Assembly (NCBI GenBank): GCA_017506865.1
Contig: JAFCMP010000132.1
Span: 124,001-188,000, forward strand
DNA length: 64,000 nucleotides
From: Tribonema minus
Taxonomy: Eukaryota; Sar; Xanthophyceae; Tribonematales; Tribonemataceae
Direction of reading: 5' to 3'
Made by a program: the position numbers and the translations under genes. The notes beneath the pieces are model-generated. The model searched no databases. It was not told the origin of the DNA and saw only the letters and a list, made by a program, of their open reading frames with translations. Positions 44,352 to 52,933 of this stretch are shown here, in pieces (position 1 is the first letter of the stretch; the number at the start of each line of letters is the position of its first letter).

Positions 44352-45567
44352 AACCCACGTGATACCTGCGCAGGCGCCGCGGCATACGTGCCCGGCACAA
44401 CACCGCGCGCTTGCGGCAGCTGCGACAGCGGGTGCACATAGCTGCCGCCGACATACAAACACGTCAGCGTCGGCGGCAGCTGCAGCGGATGCGTGCATAC
44501 GCCGATGTGCAACTCCTCGACGCGCGCGGGGAGCGCGATGGGCGCGACAAATAACCTTGCGGCCCATGTTGAACAGCGTGCTCAGCAGCCGCTGCGGGCG
44601 CAGGTCCTGCTCTAATGCAACTCCGGTACGAGGGTCTTGAGCGCGGGGGGAGGGTTGAAGCTGCGGGCGAGGTGTGCAGCTCGCATAGGTAGCGCCGGCT
44701 GCAGGGGGGCGAGGGGATGGTCAAACGCGGCGCTCGCGCTCAGGTCGAGCACCTGCAGCGCGCGGGGGAGGCGCCTCAGCGGCTGATTGAAGCTGCACGA
44801 CCAGCACGCGCCGTGCCGCGCGCAGCTTGACGAGGCCGAGGCCTAACTCTAACCCTAAGCGGCTGCGCGAAGAGCGCACCCAAGCGCAGCTACTGAAGCC
44901 CGCCAGCAGGGGCCCCAGTGTTCTGTCAAAGCAGGTCGCGTGCTCCACATTATCTAGCGTTCTGAGGTGCCGAGAGAGCCGGCCAAGGGTGGAGCGGGGC
45001 CCAGGAATAAGGCTTTCGCCGGTCGCGCCCTTCTGCGTCTCGGGCGGAGGCGGCAGCGCATCGAACATGCGCTGGGGTGTACGAGCGCATATGCGTTTAT
45101 GAATGCGCAACATCTAGGTGCTTGAGAGCAGGCGGCAGCGACGCCACGTCCACCTGGGGGTCCCACCCCGCCAGCTGAAGGGAGCGCAGTCCGCGTAGCA
45201 CGGCAATCGCGCGAAGGGGCGCTAGCATGTCGCAGAACTGTATATGCGCCAGGCACGCGCTCGTCTGCGATGTCTGCACCGCGAATCCGCAACGCTTCAG
45301 AATGCCGCTGGTCAGCTTGGGCGCGAGCTGGCAGCGTATGTCGCGGACGTCCAGTGTCAGTGCGATGAAGTGCTGCGGCAGCACGACATCGGGCATGCCA
45401 ATGCCTGTTCGCGTGTGGGCGCAGGCAAGGGCGAAGTTGCGCACGCTGGCAGGGAGGGAGTTGACTATGGCTGTCAGATAATCACTGCTCGTCTTTGGGA
45501 GCGCGTCAACACAACCAGACACTGCAGCTGATTGGGCAATGCTTGCAGCGGGCTGCTTACCCTGCAC
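44352..45567 (-). pseudogene. FNIP/LRR-like repeat gene, apparently degenerate
   Basis: On the - strand the stretch 45567-45100 is open for 156 codons and has leucine-repeat texture (SLPASVRNFALACAHTRTG, GLRSLQLAGWDPQVDVASLP, PALKHLDVAHS). Further repeats follow in other frames down to about 44360: NQPLRRLPRALQVLDLSAS near 44770-44720, and LPARVEELHIG then LQLPPTLTCLYVGGSYVHPL near 44540-44420. The LP..L..L-NQPL pattern is that of FNIP repeats. Because successive repeats sit in different frames with stops between, and no splice sites clearly link them, I read it as a decayed member of a repeat family. A real gene with small introns or sequencing errors in a C-rich region would look alike. Confidence 0.4.
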
Positions 45568-46467
45568 AGCATGGCAGTCGCGGTCACCTAAGCAGCGTTA
45601 CGCTGATCACGTCATAGAGATGATCATGTATTGGACCAGAACTCAGCATCACGCTTCAGTAAGCACAGCCAAAGGCGTCGGACAGCAACGGCGTTGGACC
45701 ATCTGGTCTGCGGCGCTGACGACAGGCCCAGGTTGGAGCGTTGGCAGCCAGCAGATCCTGTGCGGGGATGAAGCGTGCTGCTGGTTTCTGGTCTAGACAC
45801 AAAAGCTTCACCATCACGTGGTGTACGCAGCGCGCTGCTTAGGTGACCGTGACTGCAGGCCAGTCGCGCAACCTGGAACCTGGCACACCTCCGCGTTGAA
45901 CGAGACGATTTGGGGATGGCCTAGGAATGGCGAGCACCATCGTCGCAGCCACAGCAGGTTGTGGTCGTGTGTTTTTAGCAGGACTTAGAAGCAGGTGCGC
46001 GTCTGTGTCTTCAGCGAGTGAAAGCTTTTCAGCGAGTGTCCGGGGGTTTCAGCATCCTGAATTGACTTCAAACTTGGGGGTATATATTCGTATCTTCAAA
46101 TTCAAACGGTGACCAAACACCTGAAGAACGGGGAAAGAGTAGAAAAAGGGCACTCTTCTCTCCAACGCTTCGGCTGAAGGCTCCATCGCGCACGTTGTCA
46201 GAAGCTGCATCAGGATTGTACTCGCTTGCCGTCAAAGCCTTCCTTGCAGACCTTGCGCACAAAAGTGGACTTGATGCTAGCACAAAAAAGGCAGGTACTT
46301 TTTGGAAGCTTTGGATGCTGCAGCCGCAGTTAAGACATCTTTCCTCATGCATGACCGGGCAGCGGCGCGCGAGCTGTGACGATCCATGAAGAGGGCAGCA
46401 TGGTTTCGGAAAGCGGCAGACTGAAACACAATGGCTTGATTCATCAGAGTTTGCCGCCGGGCGGTTC
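45568..46467. other. Intergenic, no gene recognised
   Basis: 5' flank of the FNIP-like sequence and 3' flank of the PPR-SMR gene. Nothing gene-like beyond short frames. Confidence 0.4.
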
Positions 46468-48171
46468 TTATCTGCTCATCTCCGCCTTCCAGATGTCCCC
46501 CCGGCCTGCCTCCTTGGACAAGCGCGCGCCGTCGTCGCGCATGATCGCGGTGACCGCCTGTGCGATCTCGTCCTGCTTGGGATTCGAACGGCCCGTGTAG
46601 ATGTACATGACCGCCGGCGGCGGCGCGCGGCGCAGGTCCCGCGCTGCCGCTCGCGCCGCCGTGGAGGCCACCCCCACATCGCAGCCGCTGAGGTCCAGCG
46701 CCGAGGCGAGCGGATGCCGCAGCAGGGAAAGCTGATCGACGTCCACGACTAACGTATTGCTGCCGCGAAACGTCCACATGGCCTTGTACAGGGAGAGGGC
46801 GCCCGCCGCCTCCGCGTCGCGCCACAGCGCGTCCGCCGCGCCCGCATCCCCCGCCTCGTGCGCCGTCTCCACCGCCAGGTGCCACGCCGACGCCGTCGGT
46901 GCGAGGCCCATGGACAACGCGCGCCGCAGCCAGCGCTCCGCGCGCTGCGCGTCGCGCGCGCGCCTGCACCCACGCATCATGGCCTTGACCATGGTCGGCT
47001 CGGCGTCGCCGCTCGCGGCCGCGGCCTCGAACGCGTTCTCCGCGTGCTGCAGGTGCCCGCCCATCGCGTAGCCGCGGACGACGCGGTAGCGGCACTCAGC
47101 CGTCAGTGGCACGCCTGCGGCGCGCATGCCCGCCGTGAGCGCCTCCACCTTGGCGTCGTCGGCGAGGAGCGCGTACGCGCCTAGAAGTTGTGCGTAAGTA
47201 TCCGCGTTGAGATCGAGACCGCGCTCCACCATCTCCGCGGCCTTCGCCACCGCGCGCTCCGGTTCGTTTGAATAAACGAGCACAGCCAGCAGCCGGTTCC
47301 ACGCGTCCACGGTGAGCAGGTGGGGGTGCGTGGCCTCTGTCTCGGCGAAGAGGTCAAGCGCGCGCTGCCAGCTGCGCGAGTGTCCGAAAGTCAGGAGCGC
47401 TGCACCAAATGTGTCTTCGTCGTGTGTTAACCCTGCATCCGCCATTTCCTGCAGCAGCTGGTTAACTTTCTGCGCGCTTTGCGCGCCGCCGCCGCAGGCA
47501 CGGAGGGCGTAGGTGTATGCTCTGCTGTCGGGCGGCGTGCCGCTCCGCCTCAGAAGTGACATCACGTTCAGCGCAGCGGGCATGGCCTTCGCGGCGCTCA
47601 AAGCCTCCAGGACGATATGAAACACCCTGATGTCGGGCCGGTGCCCTTGCTGGACGATCATCTGACGAAGAGCCAATACCGCCGCATTCACTCTGCCCTT
47701 TACGACCAGTGCTTGTACACGGGCCTCCGTCAAGGGTCGTTCTCTGATGCTGCTGTGGCTGCAACTACCACTGATGCTGCCACCTGCACCGATGCTGCCA
47801 CTGCTGCTGCTTTTGCCACCTCCATCACTGCGCTCCCTGCCTCGCTGCCCTTTACGCGCTGTTCTGCTTGTTTGAGGCGCAGGTGCTGTCCCTGATGCAG
47901 CAGGGCGACCTTGGCTGCCTGCAGTAGCCTCGCAGGCCACCATGGCGCTGTCAGGGACTTTTGTGGTGTGCCTTCGGCCAACAAATACCTCGAGCGTGCC
48001 GCGACTGATGCCAGGCAGCATATGGCCATTGCGCATGCTTGAGATCCTGGAAGAGCGCTGCAGCATTGTGTGCCAATGACGCGGACGCAGCGACTGCCAG
48101 GCAACACTCCCAGCACAGAGCTGCGGGTGTTGTTTGAACGCAAGCCATCCTCGCCGCCACATGCTCAACAT
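46468..48171 (-). CDS. Pentatricopeptide repeat protein with C-terminal SMR-like domain
   Basis: One uninterrupted exon of 567 codons from ATG 48171, in contrast to its intron-rich neighbours. The first 50 residues are rich in Arg, Trp, Ser and His with no acidic residue, as in mitochondrial presequences. A Ser/Gly-rich linker follows (100-145). About eight 35-residue PPR motifs span roughly 177-455, for example GTPPDSRAYTYALRACGGGA, LLTVDAWNRLLAVLVYSNEP, LDLNADTYAQLLGAYALLAD and APTASAWHLAVETAHEAGDA. Residues 470-567 resemble an SMR domain (LDLSGCDVGVASTAARAAAR, YIYTGRSN). PPR proteins bind organellar RNA in a base-specific way; PPR-SMR members act in organelle RNA processing, translation or genome upkeep. 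The SMR part is divergent: LDLSGCD stands for the usual LDLHGxS, so nuclease activity is doubtful. Target organelle inferred from the N-terminus only. Confidence 0.88.
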   Translation of the reverse strand: MLSMWRRGWLAFKQHPQLCAGSVAWQSLRPRHWHTMLQRSSRISSMRNGHMLPGISRGTLEVFVGRRHTTKVPDSAMVACEATAGSQGRPAASGTAPAPQTSRTARKGQRGRERSDGGGKSSSSGSIGAGGSISGSCSHSSIRERPLTEARVQALVVKGRVNAAVLALRQMIVQQGHRPDIRVFHIVLEALSAAKAMPAALNVMSLLRRSGTPPDSRAYTYALRACGGGAQSAQKVNQLLQEMADAGLTHDEDTFGAALLTFGHSRSWQRALDLFAETEATHPHLLTVDAWNRLLAVLVYSNEPERAVAKAAEMVERGLDLNADTYAQLLGAYALLADDAKVEALTAGMRAAGVPLTAECRYRVVRGYAMGGHLQHAENAFEAAAASGDAEPTMVKAMMRGCRRARDAQRAERWLRRALSMGLAPTASAWHLAVETAHEAGDAGAADALWRDAEAAGALSLYKAMWTFRGSNTLVVDVDQLSLLRHPLASALDLSGCDVGVASTAARAAARDLRRAPPPAVMYIYTGRSNPKQDEIAQAVTAIMRDDGARLSKEAGRGDIWKAEMSR

Positions 48172-49836
48172 CGTATGTAGATGATTCGATCAGGGCAGAA
48201 GTTGAAGTTCGATCAGGGGAGAAGTTGAAGTTCAAGGCCGAAGTTAAGCTTGTGGAAAAGTGTACAATCGGGTGTCCTCCACAGGAAACTGCTCAGTTTA
48301 CTGTGCATGCAAACGAAACGAGCACCGGATTGGCGAACAAAGCTTGGATGCAGCAATCAGCGGGGGCTCCACCAGCACCAGCTCTGATCACAGAAGCCTC
48401 GTAGACTTGCGCCGGCGTCTCGTTCTGTTTGGCACTGGTGCTTTGCATGTCATACTCTATTTTGCATGATGTTTGCCAACTGATCGCTCATTGTTTAAAA
48501 AAATAATTAAAGTTGGTGATACAACACACGGTGTACGATGCGTGGGACAGCTACGGGAGGGCCTTGTTGTGACTCACCTGACAGCTAAAACGCAAATGTT
48601 TTCGCAATCGTTCGATGGCGGCAGTGCCGCGGCATGGCATGAGCACATCAAATAGGCAAACATCTGCAACCATCGCCACAGGCTTCTTGTTGTTGAGACA
48701 ATTGATTTGAACAAATCGCCCCCACGCAATGTTGTAGCAGAACCGCTGCGTGCCCGCAATGAGATGCCTGCTGCGCTGCATGAGCGCGACAGTTGAGGCA
48801 AGCCCTCGACAAGAGCAGCGCATTTGCGCATTCGATCATGACCACGGGCGCGACGGGGCAGGAACCGAAAAAATCAGCAGCATCTTTGCCACTTCATTGT
48901 GCGAGCAGGAGCTTGCAGATCCCTAGGTCGCAACGCGAATCAGCGCGCGCGTGACAGATCATTGGACGTGTGGTGATCAATGAGGGGCAACGCCGCGAGC
49001 GCAGCCATTGCGTCATGTTGATGGCGCACAGGGCGCTGCGCTGCTCAACGTCGCCCCGCCAGCGCCTCCCGCGCCTGCGGGGAGGCTCCTCTGAATCATG
49101 ATTTACGCCATGCAACACAGCCGGTGAGCGGGCCAGCTCGTCACAGCGGTTTGCGGCGCGCAGCAGGGCTGCAATTGGGTCATTTTACGGTGAGATGATC
49201 ATTATGTGCGCGATCAGGCGTGCTGAATGACTGAATCAGGGCCACCACAAGATCTGCAGCACGCGCCTGCTTTTGTTGCACTGCAGAGTTCACCTTGTGT
49301 CCGATCGTCAATTCCCCAGTTGTCATGTCCAGTGGCGCTTCAGTCGATCCAGCAGGGACACGTGACGTTTGCCCCTCTCGCGGTGCCTGCTGTTCTCGGT
49401 AGAGCCACGTTGCAGCTGCCCAACGCGCATCCACTCTTGCTTTGCTGGAGCAGGAACGCTGCAAGTGTGTGATTGCATATCTCGGTGTGCCAGGGCCCAC
49501 CCCACGCGTGATAGCTAGTCCAGATTGCGGAGTGCCCGCGCCTGAGCCGCTGTTGCCACTGCGCTCGCGCTGCCAGCAGCGGTGCGCACCAGTCACGGCC
49601 TGCTGCCGCTGCCACTTCTGCTGCTGCCAATGCTGGCGCCGCCGTGAGCAGCGCTGGCCTCAAGCTGTGCCGTGATCTCTGCCGCATTCGCTGTCTCTCT
49701 CGCGCATGCCATCTGCGCGCCTCTAGTCCAATAGGGTTTTCGCTCTCTCGCGCGCCGCCTGCGCGTGTGCGCGCGCGCGTGTGTGTGTGTGTATGTGCGT
49801 GTGCAAGCAGCACGCGGGGTGCGCGGCCCGCCGCCC
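48172..49836. other. Intergenic, no gene recognised
   Basis: It starts with the PPR-SMR 5' flank, which has a 23-bp near-tandem repeat (GATCAGGGxAGAAGTTGAAG, at 48188 and 48211). The rest is mid-GC sequence. A GT/GC-rich simple run lies at 49765-49805. Confidence 0.4.
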
Positions 49837-50026
49837 TCAGCGCTCCTTGCCCTGTGCCGGCAGCGGCGCGCCCAGGTGCGCCTCGAGCTCCGCCATCACC
49901 GCCGCGCCGTACCGGTCCGCGCGCACGCGCCCGCGCCTCATGTCGCGCAGCCGCGCCCCCAGCTTCACCCCCCACGCCTCGCGCGGCCACGGCTCAGCGG
50001 CGGGCACGATGAACGAGACGGACGGG
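49837..50026 (-). CDS. Terminal exon with a helicase-associated-like WGxKLG domain
   Basis: From an acceptor at 50027-50028 (GGGCCAG) the frame runs PSVSFIVPAAEPWPREAWGV, then KLGARLRDMRRGRVRADRY and MAELEAHLGAP to TGA at 49837. The pattern V.F.VP...WP...WG.KLG......R.G......L..LG is that of the small helical domain, related to helicase-associated repeats, common in tandem in stramenopile and other algal proteins. Its role is not known to me; nucleic-acid binding is assumed from the helicase-associated likeness. Upstream exons on the - strand could not be found, so the gene is incomplete here. The acceptor is tentative, and the upstream continuation could also be read in a second frame. Confidence 0.45.
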
Positions 50027-51309
50027 CTGGCCCGAACGCCGTGCGCAGCGCCGCCAGCAGCGCGCGCATGGCCCGCTCGCTGCCCCCGACGCCGGCGTCG
50101 CCGTCGCAGCAGCGATTGACCCCAGCGGTTGTGCCCCCGAACGCCCCCGAAGAACCCCCTGTTTCTTTTTATGTTGAAGTTCCAAGGCTGCAATGAAAGA
50201 GCGTCATGGTGCGTCACCTGTCTCACCGGGGTATTTCAGAGGCGCCTCCGAGCATTGGAGTTTTCTGATCACACATTTGAAGTTGATCTACGGACACTCA
50301 GTGAGGGGGCAGGCGGGGCAGCGAGATCAGCGGGAGCACCCCCGGGGGCACAAGGTCAGTGGGAGCAGCATGGGCAGCGAGGCAGGGGGGGGGGCAGCGA
50401 GGTCATGCTGCACGGGCAGCAGCACCATCATGGGCACAAGATAGAAATATCGGCAACTTTGTCGCTTCCGCTGACCTTGCTGAGGCGCGGTAAGCCCCGC
50501 TGACCTCCAACCCTAGGATAAGGGTAGCGTTAATCCTAGCCCTAGCCCTACCCTAATCATGAGCGCGAGGAGCAACCAAGGCATCCATATGAATAGAAGC
50601 ACAAGGCTGTTGATAACCTCAACACGCAGTACATGGGTGCACACACAGTAAGGAGGGGACAACATATCGATAATGTGCATGCTGTACCAGACTGCGTGTA
50701 TTCCGTGCGCCAGTGCGCCAGAGGCTGGCAGGAGCAGCAGCATGGCAACGGCGCGCACGAGCGCGCGCGGCGGCTGCGGCGATTGTGACTCCTACATGTA
50801 CAAGACGTCGGTGCTAAAACGGTCGAGCTCAGGCGTCGAACCTACGCGGTCAGGCGGTGAACGAGGCGAGCGCTGAACTCCTTCGCCCAGCAAAACACGC
50901 ACTGCGGCACTAACAACACACCCCAAATATCCCTACCTAACGCGGGCAGGCTGCCCTGCTGCCTGATCCTGTGCTGTACGGCTACACTCTCGGGCACATG
51001 TCTGTCTCGGCTGCCTGCGCGGCATGACGTAGCGGCGCGGTCCTTCGACGCTCCCTGCCTCTCACGCGAGTGTCTCAGAGCTTCGCGCTGCTGCCGACCC
51101 GCAATGCGCACGCGCGCGGGACTGAATTAGGCGCCGGCGCCTCGTCGGACTCTGACGCAGCGCAGCGCGGGACCGCTGCAGCAGCAGCGCTGCGCCGCAT
51201 CGGCAGCGCTCCACACACGTGCAGAGTGCCAGCACAGCGCCGCTCCGCGCCGCGGGAAACACGCCGTCGTCGCTACGGTCACAGCGGCGGCGGCGGCAGC
51301 AGCAGCGCT
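50027..51309. other. No supported gene; upstream exons of the WGxKLG gene may lie here
   Basis: Sequence between a terminal - exon and the stop of the CaaX protein gene. It includes degenerate telomere-like CCCTAGCCCTA repeats at 50511-50556. I could not identify exons. Confidence 0.3.
50511..50556. repeat. Degenerate telomere-like repeats
   Basis: CCCTAGGATAAGGGTAGCGT followed by TAATCCTAGCCCTAGCCCTA and CCCTAA: mixed CCCTAG/CCCTAA units, including an inverted pair (CCCTAGGATAAGGG). Confidence 0.65.
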
Positions 51310-52360
51310 CTACGCAATGACGCAGCACGACGACGAGCCCGCCTTCTTGGATTCTACGGGGGCGCTGTCGGCGGCGGCGGCGGCTGGCGCTGCGCTCGGC
51401 GCCGCCTTGTTGATAGCATCCGCCGCCTTGGCGCCATCCGCCGCAGCAGCCGCTTTGATGTCAGCCGCGGCATCCGTGGCGGCGGTTGTGGCGGCGGCGG
51501 CAGCAGAGGTGGTGGCGACGGCGGCGGCGGCCGCCGTCTCCTTCGCCTCGTCGACCGCCGCTTCGACCTTGGAGGGCTCCGCCTTGGCAGGTGCCGCAGC
51601 CTCTGGTGCTGCTGCTGCTGCGCGAGGGAGGCAGCAGCGGTGCGCGCGGCAGCGCGCGCGCGCGTTGGAGCGCAGTCAGTGACACGTGATGTGATGCACA
51701 TGGAACTGCATAGTTGGCACGCCATCGACTGCAATTTATGCTGTCCGGGACTCTGTGTGCTTTGCGGTCGAAGCTGCTGCGCTTGCGGCCAGCAGCCGCA
51801 TATGCACATGCTTGTCCAGTGAAAAAAACGCAGGCTATATGGTGTGTGCCTTCCCTCCCCTTCACCTTCTCACCCTAAAAGCATCGGCCTTACATGGGCA
51901 AGAGCAGAGATGAAGGTGAATATCTACTAGGACAAAAACAATTCCCTCAGCGGCCTCACTCGCAAAGCAGCTTTTCATCTCGCAGCGCCTCAGTTCAGGC
52001 TCGAAATTCAAGTCACGCCGCTCCAACGCCACAGGGCATCTCCTAGTCTGCCCACAGTTCACCATGCCACCTACATACCTACACAGCGGAGGCTCAACTT
52101 GCGTAATGCTCAATGGCAATACATGCAGCGCCCAGGGTTAGCGTTAGGGTTGAGATAAGAGTCGCATGCTCAACTCGAGAAGCAGCGCTCAACGGCGGCA
52201 CATGAAGCGCTTGACTTGCGCAGCAGCTACTCGGTAACCAAAGGAACAGCAGCCCGTCAATTGCGCCCAGGAGTCATGTAACGGCAAACAACCATGAGAG
52301 CATCACCACGCTCACCTGGCTCTGCGGGGGCGGCGGCGGCGGCGGCGAGCTTGGCGCGCC
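51310..52360 (-). CDS. Ala/Lys/Glu-rich protein ending in a CaaX box (3' part of gene)
   Basis: Two exons are visible: 52360-52316 (45 nt, RAKLAAAAAAPAEP) and 51617-51310; phases match (1 base plus 2 bases). The last exon encodes about 100 residues of Ala with regularly spaced Lys, Glu and Asp, for example KVEAAVDEAKETAAAAAVAT and ADIKAAAADGAKAADAINKA, which resembles an amphipathic helical LEA-like protein, and ends VESKKAGSSSCCVIA. CVIA is a CaaX sequence of the farnesyl type, and the Cys before it could be palmitoylated, so the protein is probably membrane-anchored on the cytosolic side. The 5' exons are not identified. The + strand also has a long open frame over exon 2, but only the - frame has splice sites and a meaningful C-terminus. 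Confidence 0.6.
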
Positions 52361-52898
52361 CTGCGAGCAGCACAAAATTCAACACCAAGGCAGCACTTGA
52401 AGGTGTCAGCAGTGACATGCCGCACAGCTTCCACCATATTTAACCATGTGCAATGGCGTTCACTGACGCCATCTCTCAATTCATGCTGTTGTTCCATCCA
52501 CCGAGTCGGGAAAGGATGGCTAATGAGTGTACATTTGTTCGACAAAGGTCCGATGGCATCAGCGGGAAGGCCCTGGCTGCAGCCGCAGTCGTGCGGCGAT
52601 GCCGCCGCAGCGGAAAGGCGACTCACTTCAGCTGCAGCATCGATCCAGCGCAGATGCTGGTGTTGCCCCTGCTAAATACTGCGGCAGAAAGCCATGGTGT
52701 TCAATTTGTTTCACGACTTGGAAGCCAGCACCGCTTCACTTCTGCAGAAGTGATCTCATGAGGGCATCACACATAAAACGCATTTACTTCAAAGTTGCGT
52801 GCATATTGCTTCAATCCCACCACTTGAAGTATCTTTGAGCCTCACCATCCTTGAGGGCATCTACTTCAAGCAGCGTGCATGCGTCTTCAAGCGTACGA
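52361..52898. other. Between the CaaX gene and WrbA; WrbA 3' flank with a tandem repeat
   Basis: The right end (about 52758-52933, overlapping the WrbA stop) is a two-unit tandem repeat that includes the last WrbA codons. Upstream CaaX-gene exons are expected around here but were not found. Confidence 0.35.
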
Positions 52899-52933
52899 CT
52901 ACTTGAAGTATCTGTGAGCCTCACCGTCCCTGA
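52758..52933 (-). repeat. Tandem copy of the WrbA stop-codon end
   Basis: CACTTGAAGTATCTxTGAGC followed by CTCACCxTCCxTGAGGGC occurs at 52822-52858 and, as the real end of the gene, at 52900-52936. GAGGGCATC...TACTTCAA...GCGTGCAT also recurs (52758 and 52851). The unit is about 80-90 bp. Confidence 0.75.

Noticed and set aside
46555-46600. GGGATTCGAAC, like a tRNA T-arm
   Set aside because: It lies inside the PPR-SMR coding sequence and no acceptor stem or anticodon arm surrounds it.
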